Below, one piece after another: positions 10,492 through 18,251 of a stretch of 43,490 nt of DNA. Within the stretch, counting starts at the first letter, position 1. Each line of letters opens with the position of its first letter. The notes below the pieces were generated by a model. The model ran no database searches. It was not told the origin of the DNA and saw nothing but the letters and a program-made list of their open reading frames with translations. The stretch comes from an uncultured Clostridium sp. (GTDB lineage: Bacteria; Bacillota; Clostridia; Clostridiales; Clostridiaceae), in the NCBI RefSeq assembly GCF_947039605.1, contig NZ_CAMQZG010000029.1, positions 1 to 43,490 of the forward strand. Direction: 5' to 3'. The translations under genes were made by a program, and so were the position numbers.

Positions 10492-10854
10492 ATGAATTTT
10501 ATTGGTAATATTCTTTGGTTTATTTTTGGTGGCTTTTGGCAGGGGCTTGGTTGGCTTGGAATAGGTTTATTATGGTGTATAACTATAGTAGGTATTCCTG
10601 TAGGGCTTCAATGCTTTAAACTTGCAGGCCTTCAATTTTTCCCATTTGGAAAAGAAGTTGTAACTATTGATGATGGTTCAACAAGTTTTCTATTGAATGT
10701 CTTGTGGTTAATTTTTGGTGGACTTGGTCTTGCATTTGCAAATCTAGTAAGTGGTATTATTCTATGTATAACAATAATAGGTATACCGTTTGGATTGCAA
10801 TCATTTAAGCTTGCAAAGTTATCTTTAATGCCATTTGGAAAAGAAGTACATTGA
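10492..10854 (+). CDS. YccF family inner-membrane protein
   Basis: 120 residues made of two similar halves, each a hydrophobic hairpin ending in 'ITIVGIPVGLQCFKLA' or 'ITIIGIPFGLQSFKLA' followed by 'PFGKEV'. This is the standard two-copy layout of the YccF (DUF307) family. It has four probable membrane segments. Function is not established. It follows the PLP enzyme by 22 bases with an AAAGGAG site, so the two probably share a transcript, and it ends at a terminator. Confidence 0.9.
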   Translation: MNFIGNILWFIFGGFWQGLGWLGIGLLWCITIVGIPVGLQCFKLAGLQFFPFGKEVVTIDDGSTSFLLNVLWLIFGGLGLAFANLVSGIILCITIIGIPFGLQSFKLAKLSLMPFGKEVH

Positions 10855-10860
10855 TTTAAA

Positions 10861-10888
10861 AAGCTCTAGCATTTGCTAGAGCTTTTTT
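10861..10888 (+). terminator. Rho-independent terminator after yccF gene
   Basis: Stem AAGCTCTAGCA (10861-10871) / TGCTAGAGCTT (10874-10884) with a T run 10883-10888. It is strong and reads the plus strand. Confidence 0.88.
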
Positions 10889-10892
10889 GCAC

Positions 10893-10926
10893 AAAAAAAC
10901 ATGGGATATTTTGCACCCCATGTTTT
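10893..10926 (-). terminator. Rho-independent terminator of lexA
   Basis: Arms AAAACATGGG (10896-10905) and CCCATGTTTT (10917-10926). On the minus strand the hairpin is followed by seven T's (complement of 10893-10899). It lies directly after the lexA stop and back to back with the plus-strand terminator. Confidence 0.8.
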
Positions 10927-10929
10927 CTC

Positions 10930-11541
10930 TTAATATTCTCTATAAAGGCCAGCAAGTTTTCCAAGTACAGAACATTCAGTAACTATAATTGGATCCATTG
11001 TTGAATTTTCTGGTTGTAATCTGTAATAGTTTTTTTCTTTGAAAAATCTTTTGATAGTAGCTTCACTATCAATAAGAGCAACTATTATATCCCCATTTTC
11101 AGCTACATTAGTTTTCTCTATTATAGCAAGATCTCCATCGTGTATTCCAGCTTCAATCATACTGTCGCCAGATACTCTTAAAATGAATAAATCTTTATTT
11201 GTACTTTTCACATAGTTTAATGGAATCTGAAAAGTATCTTCTATATTTTCAACCGCAAGTATTGGTTGCCCAGCAGTAACTTTACCAACTATAGGAATAT
11301 CAAGTAATTCTTTTTTTCTTTCAGTGAATTCTATTATTTCTAAAGCTCTAGTTTTAGTGCTCTCTCTATTAATATAACCCTTTTTTTCTAATGTTTTTAA
11401 ATGTCCATGAACTGTTGATGTTGATTTTAGTGAAACAGCAACACAGATTTCTCTTACTGATGGTGGAAATGATTTATCTTCTACATATGATTTTAAAAAA
11501 TTATAAATTTCCGTTTGCTTTTGACTAATTGGTTCTGTCAT
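10930..11541 (-). CDS. lexA: SOS repressor LexA
   Basis: Represses the SOS regulon and self-cleaves when RecA filaments form. From the ATG at 11541 it has 203 residues: an N-terminal winged helix-turn-helix (about 1-65, '[20 protein letters not shown]'), the cleavage site Ala90-Gly91 in 'VGKVTAGQP', and the S24-type protease dyad Ser127 ('SGDSM') and Lys164 ('ATIKRF'). The Ser-Lys spacing of 37 is as in E. coli LexA. An upstream ATG (11550) sits too close to the AGAGGTG ribosome site; the one used here is about 8 bases from it. The promoter carries a LexA box, so it is autoregulated. Confidence 0.97.
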   Translation of the reverse strand: MTEPISQKQTEIYNFLKSYVEDKSFPPSVREICVAVSLKSTSTVHGHLKTLEKKGYINRESTKTRALEIIEFTERKKELLDIPIVGKVTAGQPILAVENIEDTFQIPLNYVKSTNKDLFILRVSGDSMIEAGIHDGDLAIIEKTNVAENGDIIVALIDSEATIKRFFKEKNYYRLQPENSTMDPIIVTECSVLGKLAGLYREY

Positions 11542-11570
11542 ATCATACACCTCTTCGTATTATTGTGAAC

Positions 11571-11610
11571 ATTATAACATAATAAATATTATATATCAAA
11601 CCTATGTTCG
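11571..11610 (-). promoter_or_regulatory. lexA promoter with overlapping LexA (SOS) box
   Basis: On the minus strand, -35 TTGATA (11594-11599), 17-base spacer and -10 TATAAT (11571-11576). The 14-mer at 11597-11610 reads CGAACATAGGTTTG on the minus strand, matching the Gram-positive SOS box CGAAC-N4-GTTYG and 12 of 14 positions of the B. subtilis ideal CGAACATATGTTCG. It overlaps the -35, the expected arrangement for LexA autorepression. Confidence 0.82.
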
Positions 11611-11648
11611 GTTTTAAATTTGACTATTATGTTTAAATTTATTAGTTA

Positions 11649-11677
11649 TTGCTAATAATTAAATTGTGAAATATAAT
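11649..11677 (+). promoter_or_regulatory. promoter of the coiled-coil gene
   Basis: TTGCTA (11649-11654), 17-base spacer, TATAAT (11672-11677). It is divergent from the lexA promoter, about 40 bases away. A short inverted repeat GTATTAC...GTAATAC between it and the gene could be an operator. Confidence 0.5.
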
Positions 11678-11737
11678 ATTAATAATAAGTATTACATTAC
11701 ATATTATACAAAAAGTAATACATAAAAAGGAGTTTTT

Positions 11738-12631
11738 ATGGCTAAAGTTGAAAATAAAGAATTAAAAGTTAAATCGTTTAGAGTTGATGAGGGCACATTT
11801 GCTAAATTCAAAGATATAGCTTCAAATGAATTTGGTAACCAATCACAATGCCTCGAAGCACTTGTGAATATTTATGAAACTGAAGAATCTAAATCAGTAT
11901 TAGTTGGAAGAGAACTTGAAATAGAGAGTTTTCAAGATTATATTAATAAAATAAGCAGATTATTTGTCACTTCATTACAACTAAGTTCTGATGCTGAAGA
12001 TAGAGCAAAAGAGGGATTTTTAAAGAAACTTGATGCTAAAGATGAAGCTTTAACTATATTAAAAGCCAAACTTGATAGCACTAAAGAGGATTTTATAGAG
12101 TTAAAAACTTCAAATAAAAATTCTAAATTAGAATTATCTGATAAAGAAAAGAAAATCGAAGAACTAGAAAGTGCTAAAAATATACTTTCACAACTTTCTA
12201 ATAGAAATTATGATTTAGTTATCAAATTAGAAGGTGAACTTGATGAATATAAATCAAAAAATGAAGAGCTTAGTTTACTTAAAGAAACTTTTAAACTTAA
12301 AGATAAAAGTATTACAGATTTATCAAAAAAACTAACTGATATAACAAGTGAAAATAATTTATTAGAAGTGAAAGTATCAAACTTAACACTTAATATTAAT
12401 GAATATAAAGACTTAATTAATACAAAAAATATAGATATAAAAGCATTACAAGCCCTTATAGAGTCAATTAAAAGAGAATATTTAACTGAAATTACAACAT
12501 TAAAATCTAACTTTGAAGAAGAACTTTCAAAAAAAATTATAGAAAATGAAAGTTTACTTAGAAGAGAATTTGAATTAGACAAAAGAGAATTAGAGCTAAA
12601 AATCAAAGAATTAGAATTGAAAATAAAATAA
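11738..12631 (+). CDS. ribbon-helix-helix/coiled-coil protein, unknown function
   Basis: 297 residues with an AAAAGGAG site before the ATG. Residues about 8-48 ('LKVKSFRVDEGTFAKFKDIA' then 'NQSQCLEALVNIYE') have the strand-helix-helix pattern of a MetJ/Arc-type DNA-binding domain. From about residue 65 to the end there is an almost unbroken heptad-rich coiled coil full of Lys, Glu and Leu, ending in the repeat 'RELELKIKELELKIK'. A DNA-binding head with a long coiled tail recalls plasmid KfrA-like or chromosome-organising proteins, but I do not recognise a specific family. It is followed by an acidic protein gene and, convergent, a tyrosine recombinase. Confidence 0.75.
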   Translation: MAKVENKELKVKSFRVDEGTFAKFKDIASNEFGNQSQCLEALVNIYETEESKSVLVGRELEIESFQDYINKISRLFVTSLQLSSDAEDRAKEGFLKKLDAKDEALTILKAKLDSTKEDFIELKTSNKNSKLELSDKEKKIEELESAKNILSQLSNRNYDLVIKLEGELDEYKSKNEELSLLKETFKLKDKSITDLSKKLTDITSENNLLEVKVSNLTLNINEYKDLINTKNIDIKALQALIESIKREYLTEITTLKSNFEEELSKKIIENESLLRREFELDKRELELKIKELELKIK

Positions 12632-12712
12632 ACCTTTTATAAATATTGTTTTTTTGTTATAATAGATATTTCACAGAAATAAACCCAATTATAAAAAAGG
12701 TGGTTTGATAAG

Positions 12713-13093
12713 ATGAGTAGAGATTCAAAAGTAGAAGACTTAAATGAATATATAGATACTAGTGATTTATCTAGTAGAGCGATAACTATAGATGCTATAG
12801 CTACAGATCAGTTAGAAAGTGAATTTTTAAACGATGAAATAACTAGTGATGTTGAAGAAATTAATGTTGATAGTTCAAAATATCAAGAATACGAAAAAGC
12901 TTTAAAAGACTTACTTGGCGATACAGAAGAAGAGTATGTAGATGCCTTTGAAAATATAGTTTACTTAGCTGATTTAGATGGAATAGAGGAGTATGATTTA
13001 GATGGATCAACTCAAGAAATATTCCCAGGTGTTAGAGCTTTAAAGAAAAAAGATAGTGAAGAAGAAGTAGATAACGATACAGATGAATGGTAA
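12713..13093 (+). CDS. acidic protein of unknown function
   Basis: 126 residues, strongly acidic throughout with a Glu/Asp-rich tail. It has no membrane segment, signal peptide or recognised motif. An AAAAAGGTGG ribosome site lies upstream, and a TATAAT (12658-12663) in the 81-base gap suggests it may have its own promoter. The composition suggests a soluble partner or DNA-mimic-like protein, but that is only an impression. It ends at a strong bidirectional terminator shared with the recombinase gene. Confidence 0.7.
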   Translation: MSRDSKVEDLNEYIDTSDLSSRAITIDAIATDQLESEFLNDEITSDVEEINVDSSKYQEYEKALKDLLGDTEEEYVDAFENIVYLADLDGIEEYDLDGSTQEIFPGVRALKKKDSEEEVDNDTDEW

Positions 13094-13094
13094 A

Positions 13095-13135
13095 AAATAA
13101 GAGTTTGGATATATATCCAAACTCTTATTTTTTTA
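13095..13135. terminator. bidirectional terminator between acidic protein gene and recombinase gene
   Basis: Perfect 16-bp stem 13095-13110 (contains AAGAGTTTGGAT) / 13115-13130 with T-rich flanks on both sides. It overlaps the last codons of the recombinase gene on the minus strand. Confidence 0.88.
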
Positions 13136-14435
13136 TTTTTGAAAGAGGATTTGAGTTAGCCGCTTTTCTAAGTTGTTCATCATCAACGTGGGTATAGATT
13201 TGAGTTGTTGATACATTTTCATGTCCAAGAATTGATTGCAATGCCCTTATATCAACTTCTCCATACTTATACATCAAGGTTGCAGCTGTATGCCTAAGCT
13301 TATGTGGTGTTATTTTTTTAGATTGTATATCTGAATTCTTAACATGTTTTTTCACTAAAAGTTCTACAGTTCTTTTATTTAAAGGTTTATTCTGCTGTGA
13401 TATAAATAAATATTTCTTATCTATTAGTGAAACTTTAGTTAAATCTCTAACTAGAATATAATCATCAATAGCTCTAATGCAAGAGTCATTTAAATAAACA
13501 GTTCTCTCTTTATTTCCCTTTCCGATAACTAATAGTGTATCCTTATGTATTTTGTCAGTTTGAATATTACAAAGTTCAGAAAGTCTAAGTCCACAATTTA
13601 AAAAGAGTGTTATTATACAATAATCTCGATTATAATGTTTAGAATTTTTATCTAAAGTATTCAAAAAATCTAAACTTTCATTTAAATCTAAATATATTGG
13701 AAGTCTTTTTTCAATTTTAGGACTCTCAAGTTCATCAGCTGGATTATTTTTTATAACCTTTAATTTTGAATGTAAAAATTTAAAGAAAGATTTTAGTGTA
13801 GCAACTTTACGCGCTTTTGCATATGAACTATTATTTCGTTCTTTATCTACAAAATTTAAAAAAGCATATAAATCCCTTAATTTTATTTTATTTATAACAT
13901 CTATATCTACATCTGAAATATCAATGTTTTGAAACTCTGAAATATCTTTAATTTCTATCAACTTAAAATGAAGTTTTAAAAATTGAAAGAATAATCTTAA
14001 ATCAGATTTATAAGCTATTACTGTATTTTTAGATTTGCCTTTTATATTTTCTAAGTAATTAAGAAAATCATCCATTTCTTCTGGCAATTCATTAAAAATC
14101 ATTTTTTTAGTTCTTACCACTTTTATTGTCGGTATATTTTTCTTTACTTTAGTTTTAAGTTGTTTTAGGTTTAGTTCTTTTATCCATTTTTGAATACTTC
14201 TAACTGAAATATTATAAACATTTGATAAATCGACTGTAGTGAAATTTTCGATTTCAAAAAGAATGAATACATCAGATAATATACTTTCATAATTTCTTGA
14301 AATTTGTTTTTTCTTAAAATCGATTAGTATTTCTTCGAATCTTTTTGATTGTTTTTCAGTAAAGTTTGTTTCATCTAAAATTATTTGAATCTCTTTTATA
14401 TAGTTATAATTAGCAAATCTATTTATTTTAGTCAT
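13125..14435 (-). CDS. tyrosine recombinase (XerC/D-like) with extra N-terminal domain
   Basis: 436 residues; the ATG follows a GGGGG site by six bases. The C-terminal catalytic domain has the full set: R284 ('GLRLSEL'), a beta-hairpin 'VIGKGNKER' with the likely Lys, H378-x2-R381 ('HKLRHTA'), H405 ('LGHENVS') and nucleophile Y414 ('TQIYTH'). A SAM-like core-binding domain lies at about 120-245. The first ~110 residues are additional to XerC/D (about 300) and include a helix-turn-helix-like 'LSNVYNISVRSIQKWIKEL', which could bind accessory sites. It stands alone, convergent with the acidic protein gene. The gap upstream holds four inverted repeats, one loxP-like. It may be a resident recombinase rather than an integrase, since no element boundaries are visible. 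Confidence 0.9.
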   Translation of the reverse strand: MTKINRFANYNYIKEIQIILDETNFTEKQSKRFEEILIDFKKKQISRNYESILSDVFILFEIENFTTVDLSNVYNISVRSIQKWIKELNLKQLKTKVKKNIPTIKVVRTKKMIFNELPEEMDDFLNYLENIKGKSKNTVIAYKSDLRLFFQFLKLHFKLIEIKDISEFQNIDISDVDIDVINKIKLRDLYAFLNFVDKERNNSSYAKARKVATLKSFFKFLHSKLKVIKNNPADELESPKIEKRLPIYLDLNESLDFLNTLDKNSKHYNRDYCIITLFLNCGLRLSELCNIQTDKIHKDTLLVIGKGNKERTVYLNDSCIRAIDDYILVRDLTKVSLIDKKYLFISQQNKPLNKRTVELLVKKHVKNSDIQSKKITPHKLRHTAATLMYKYGEVDIRALQSILGHENVSTTQIYTHVDDEQLRKAANSNPLSKIKK

Positions 14436-14445
14436 AAAATCCCCC

Positions 14446-14482
14446 AGTTCGTTATGTTATTAATATTATATCATAACGAACT
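14446..14482. promoter_or_regulatory. inverted repeat flanking the recombinase -10 region (operator candidate)
   Basis: AGTTCGTTATG (14446-14456) and CATAACGAACT (14472-14482) flank a 15-base AT centre that contains the minus-strand TATAAT of the recombinase promoter. A further AACGAACTA copy lies at 14572-14580. The layout suggests autoregulation of the recombinase gene. Confidence 0.55.
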
Positions 14483-14530
14483 ATCTAAATATAGTATTTT
14501 AGCTATTTAAGGTTACTTTTTTACATATAT

Positions 14531-14568
14531 AAATAACTTCGTGAAATGTATATTTCACGAAGTTATTT
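14531..14568. other. loxP-like recombination site candidate
   Basis: Perfect 17-bp arms (14531-14547 and 14552-14568). Read as a Cre-type site it is 13+8+13: ATAACTTCGTGAA (14533-14545), spacer ATGTATAT (14546-14553), TTCACGAAGTTAT (14554-14566). Each arm shares its outer ten bases ATAACTTCGT with loxP, and the spacer shares ATGTAT. By my alignment 28 of 34 positions agree with loxP in reverse-complement orientation. It lies about 100 bases upstream of a tyrosine recombinase gene. A terminator role for the exonuclease gene is possible but the T tract is poor. Confidence 0.5.
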
Positions 14569-14580
14569 AAAAACGAACTA

Positions 14581-14623
14581 ATAAGAAAAATGAGTTATTC
14601 TCTATTTAACTCATTTTTCTTAT
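14581..14623. repeat. long perfect inverted repeat
   Basis: ATAAGAAAAATGAGTTA (14581-14597) / TAACTCATTTTTCTTAT (14607-14623), 17 bp, loop TTCTCTATT. It could act as a terminator for the leftward exonuclease gene or as an accessory site of the recombinase. Confidence 0.6.
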
Positions 14624-14634
14624 ATAACTCCCTA

Positions 14635-14681
14635 TAATACAAAAACATGTAACACTTATAGTATTACATGTTTTTGTATTA
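14635..14681. repeat. long perfect inverted repeat
   Basis: 18-bp arms 14635-14652 (TAATACAAAAACATGTAA) and 14664-14681, loop of 11 bases. It lies just after the exonuclease stop codon. It lacks a clear T tract on the minus strand, so it is not a classical terminator. Confidence 0.6.
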
Positions 14682-14699
14682 CGTAATTTTATTTTTAAA

Positions 14700-15596
14700 T
14701 CATTTTATATATTCTAAAAATTCTTCTTCAGTTAATATAATTAATTCTAATCCAGATGCAATTAACCTTTTAGCATTTCTAAGCTTAGATGTTAAAAATT
14801 CTTGATTTAGAGATAAGTTAGTTACTAATATATCTGTTTTAGCATTTACAGTGCTAGAAACCTTACCTCCTAAAAAATTAACTTTTGAAGTTGCCTTAGC
14901 TCTAGACATAGATTTTAATTGACCAGTAAAAACTAATGTTTTATTTTCAAAAAATTTTGTTGTTAGATTCTCATTCTCAATTAGAGAAACGTGTTTTTTT
15001 ATGATTTTTATGTCATATTTAACTGGAACTGAATTATTGTTATCAAATACTAATCCTGGCATTATTCCTAATTTGTTTTTAATGTCTGAAAATTTTTCTA
15101 TTTTTAAATACTCACATACATCAATAAATATTTTTGCAGCTATCATAGAATCATCATCTGCTCTATGATGTGTAAAATCTAATTTTAGCATTTCTCCAAG
15201 TGTAGAAAGTTTATTATCAGGAAGTCCTTCATACACTCGTTTAGATATATCCACAGTACATAAATAACTACAGTTTTTTAATAAGATTCCTGATTCTCCA
15301 AGTGTTGATATTAAAACATCAATATCAAAATAAGCATTATGTGCTATTACTAAATTATTTTCTATATATTTTTTTATTTGAGGCCAAATAGCTCTAAACT
15401 CTAACTCCTGCTCTACATCTTCTTCGGTTATTCCATGTATCCATATATTCATAGGTTTAAATTTATTATCTCGTGGTTTTATTAATCTTTGAAATTTTTC
15501 TACCACCATATTATTTTTAACTACTGTTATTCCTATAGAACATGCACTTGTTCTTTTTTCATTTGCTGTTTCAAAATCTATAGAAACAAAATCCAT
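14700..15596 (-). CDS. DnaQ-like 3'-5' exonuclease with BRCT domain
   Basis: 298 residues. The N-terminal DEDDh exonuclease domain (about 1-170) has D7 and E9 ('SIDFETA'), 'HNAYFDIDVL' and 'HHRADDDS', as in DNA polymerase III epsilon-like proteins. A C-terminal BRCT domain (about 220-298) shows 'NKTLVFTGQLKSMSRAKA' and 'LGGKVSSTVNAKTDILV'. This pairing is common in Firmicutes as a stand-alone repair or processing exonuclease rather than the replicative proofreader. The ATG follows a GAGGG site. It is a single gene between the palindrome cluster and gshAB. Confidence 0.93.
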   Translation of the reverse strand: MDFVSIDFETANEKRTSACSIGITVVKNNMVVEKFQRLIKPRDNKFKPMNIWIHGITEEDVEQELEFRAIWPQIKKYIENNLVIAHNAYFDIDVLISTLGESGILLKNCSYLCTVDISKRVYEGLPDNKLSTLGEMLKLDFTHHRADDDSMIAAKIFIDVCEYLKIEKFSDIKNKLGIMPGLVFDNNNSVPVKYDIKIIKKHVSLIENENLTTKFFENKTLVFTGQLKSMSRAKATSKVNFLGGKVSSTVNAKTDILVTNLSLNQEFLTSKLRNAKRLIASGLELIILTEEEFLEYIK

Positions 15597-15623
15597 ATAA
15601 ATCCCTCTTTTCTTTCCAAAATA

Positions 15624-15651
15624 AATACACAGTCAATTAAGACTGTGTATT
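15624..15651 (-). terminator. terminator of gshAB
   Basis: AATACACAGTC (15624-15634) / GACTGTGTATT (15641-15651), followed on the minus strand by TTATTTT. Confidence 0.7.
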
Positions 15652-15658
15652 ATAAGTT

Positions 15659-17992
15659 TTAATCTTCAAATAATAATTCTAACACTTTTTCTCCTGCATA
15701 TCTATTCTTACCTTTATAAGGGAAACAATGTATGTGTATAGCAGGATTGAAATTCATTTCTATAATCGCATGATTTTCTTCACTTGCCTCTTCTGATATA
15801 TTTTTTATCATTATATCAATACCTGTAATTTTAGCACTTGCCGCTAGTGCAGCTTTTTTAGCAATTTCTTTGTATGATATGTGCATTTCATCTGTAAAGT
15901 CTACACTATCACCACCAGTGCTTATATTTGAATTTTCTCTCAAATAAATAACTTCTCCACTTTTTGGTACATATTCAAAATCTAAGCCTTGAGATTGTAA
16001 GAACATTTCCTCACTCTCTCCAAGTTTAATTTTTTCTAGTGGCTTAACATAACCTTTACCTCTTAAATAATCTTTATTCTTTTCTATAACTAAATCTCTT
16101 ATATTTGAATTACCATTACCAAGTACATTAGCTGGTACTCTATGTAGTATTCCAACAACCTCATCATCAATCACTAAGAATCTATATTCTTTTCCATGTA
16201 CAAATTCTTCTATCAAAATTGATTTATCTTCTGAAAATGCTATATCTATAGCTCTCTCAAAATCTTCTTTAGTAAAATTATTTTTGAATATAGTAATTCC
16301 AAGTCCAAAGTTTGTTGATTTAGGTTTTATTACAATCTGAGTACCTTTTACTAATCCATAGTTATCTTTTGCAACATCAATATTAGTAAATACATCTCCC
16401 TTTGGAACTCTTATGTTACTTTTAGTTAAAATTGTTTTAGTAACTTCTTTATTTTCCATAAGTAATGCTGTAATATAAGTATCCTTTGATGTTTTTGTTG
16501 CCTGTTTTACAAATTCAGTTTTCTCATCTTTTTTAAGCCCTACAAAGTTTTCAAATCTATCTAGTATTTCAACTGCAATACCTCTTTTCATTGAATCTCT
16601 TAAAAGTATTTGTGTTGAAAGTTCCATATCTGCAAAACCTCTTAATGCAAATTCATTTTCTGAACTATAAGCTAATCCTTTTTCTGCTCTTTCTATATGA
16701 AAATCTACATATGAACTATCCTTGATTTTCTCTACTATTTTATGTGCTATTGTCTTATCTGGATCTTTTACTCTATCTATAGCTAAATCTAAAATCCTTG
16801 TGTATTCAGAATCTAAAATCCCAACCTCATCTAATACTGATTTTATTTTCCCTAATATGCAAAGACTTCTTTTTTTAAATGAAATTTCCTCACAACAATC
16901 ATAAACTTTTATATTTCGTTTTCTACCATATGAATGTATAAGTTCATCATTGTAGTTTGACTCACTATAATCTTTTGTTGTCATATTACTATTTGGTGTT
17001 AATGCCATATATACTAAAAATGCATGTATTAATTTTAATGTGTCTTTTGAAACTCCAAATTCACTTAATGGGTCTAAATCTAAAATTCTTATTTCAAGAT
17101 ATTCAATACCTTTTTTCTGTAATGATTCAATTGTTCCATTACCAGCTGATGACTTTAATCTTATTGGACTATAGTATTCTTTCTCACAACTAATCAATCC
17201 TTTATTTATAGCTACCGCTAAATCTTTTGAATATTCTTCTACTGAATTATAAGAAACAAAGAAATCAACTATATTCTTATAGCCACAATCACTATTTCTT
17301 AATGAATAAGTATCATTAAAATAAAAACTATCTTTAGTTAAATTATTAGCTGAATTAACACATGAACTTACATATGTTTCATGAAAAATAGGACTTGCTC
17401 CTGTTAAGTAAACTAATAACCATCTATACTTAAAGAAATTTCTTGAAAGATTTAAATATAGATCATTTTTAAATTCTTGTAAACTTTGTCCCTTATTTTC
17501 TGTTTGATATAATAATTCTAAAAACTCATTTTTAAAAGAAAAATTAAAGTGAACTCCACTCATAAGTTGTTTTTTCTTGCCATATTTTTTTGCAAGTTGT
17601 TCTCTATACTGTTCTTCTTCTGCACCATCAAACTCTGATACTGGTATTATCTTCTCTTCTGGTAAAATTGGTGGATTACTTTGAGGCCATAATAGTTCAT
17701 CTTTTATCTCTAATGATACAATATCATTAAGCGCACCTATAAAGTCGTAAACTTCATCTATAGTATCACATGGTGGTGTTACCATCTCTACCTGACTTTC
17801 TGAAAAGTCTGTTGTTATATATGGGTTTTTCTTTTTATCGCCAAATATCTTAGGATGTTTTGTAAGTGCTAGACTTCCATCTTTATTAACTCTTACATTT
17901 TCTTTTTCTAAACCAAAGTTACAAAAAGTTAAATATCTATTTAACTTCTCATTTTTAATTTTATTTTTTATATTATCTTGTAAAGTATTCAT
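15659..17992 (-). CDS. gshAB: bifunctional glutamate-cysteine ligase/glutathione synthetase (GshAB/GshF)
   Basis: Makes glutathione from Glu, Cys and Gly in one polypeptide. The N-terminal GshA-type ligase (about 1-470) has 'FGLEKENVRV', 'DFSESQVEMVTPP', 'QSNPP' and 'SGVHFNFSF'. The C-terminal ATP-grasp domain (about 500-777) has 'KPKSTNFGLGI', 'IEEFVHGKEYRFLVI' and 'EMNFNPAIHIH'. The start is placed at the ATG 17992 (777 residues), which an AAGAGG site precedes; the ATG eight codons upstream has no ribosome site. A fused GshF is typical of some streptococci, Listeria and a scattered set of clostridia, where it is thought to have moved horizontally. It is a single gene with its own terminator. 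Confidence 0.95.
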   Translation of the reverse strand: MNTLQDNIKNKIKNEKLNRYLTFCNFGLEKENVRVNKDGSLALTKHPKIFGDKKKNPYITTDFSESQVEMVTPPCDTIDEVYDFIGALNDIVSLEIKDELLWPQSNPPILPEEKIIPVSEFDGAEEEQYREQLAKKYGKKKQLMSGVHFNFSFKNEFLELLYQTENKGQSLQEFKNDLYLNLSRNFFKYRWLLVYLTGASPIFHETYVSSCVNSANNLTKDSFYFNDTYSLRNSDCGYKNIVDFFVSYNSVEEYSKDLAVAINKGLISCEKEYYSPIRLKSSAGNGTIESLQKKGIEYLEIRILDLDPLSEFGVSKDTLKLIHAFLVYMALTPNSNMTTKDYSESNYNDELIHSYGRKRNIKVYDCCEEISFKKRSLCILGKIKSVLDEVGILDSEYTRILDLAIDRVKDPDKTIAHKIVEKIKDSSYVDFHIERAEKGLAYSSENEFALRGFADMELSTQILLRDSMKRGIAVEILDRFENFVGLKKDEKTEFVKQATKTSKDTYITALLMENKEVTKTILTKSNIRVPKGDVFTNIDVAKDNYGLVKGTQIVIKPKSTNFGLGITIFKNNFTKEDFERAIDIAFSEDKSILIEEFVHGKEYRFLVIDDEVVGILHRVPANVLGNGNSNIRDLVIEKNKDYLRGKGYVKPLEKIKLGESEEMFLQSQGLDFEYVPKSGEVIYLRENSNISTGGDSVDFTDEMHISYKEIAKKAALAASAKITGIDIMIKNISEEASEENHAIIEMNFNPAIHIHCFPYKGKNRYAGEKVLELLFED

Positions 17993-18251
17993 ATTTTTAT
18001 ACCTCTTATATTTCATATTATATTCTATATATTTTAAACTACTTTTAAATTATCATACAAATTTGAGTTTCTTTTGAATTTTTATATTATGATAGTATAT
18101 TATATCTTATTTAAATTGAATTTTAAATATATGCACTAATAAATTAATAAATAACAAAGGTTTTATTAAATTTAATCTATTTCACAAAAAATGGAACTTA
18201 TTTTGATATAATTTTTATAATGAATAAAGTTTACCAAAGGGGGGTATCTAC

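Noticed and set aside
10492-10854. Internal duplication in the YccF protein
   Set aside because: Two copies of the YccF domain are normal for the family, so the duplication is not news.
12208-12606. 132-codon minus-strand frame antisense to the coiled-coil gene
   Set aside because: Ser/Leu-rich shadow of Lys/Glu/Leu-rich coiled-coil coding; no ribosome site.
14446-14482. LexA box in the recombinase promoter palindrome
   Set aside because: It contains GTTCG and CGAAC, but in outward order and about 25 bases apart, not CGAAC-N4-GTTCG.
18017-18251. Riboswitch or T-box leader before threonine dehydratase
   Set aside because: No T-box sequence, specifier hairpin or terminator stem is visible; the leader is short and AT-rich.
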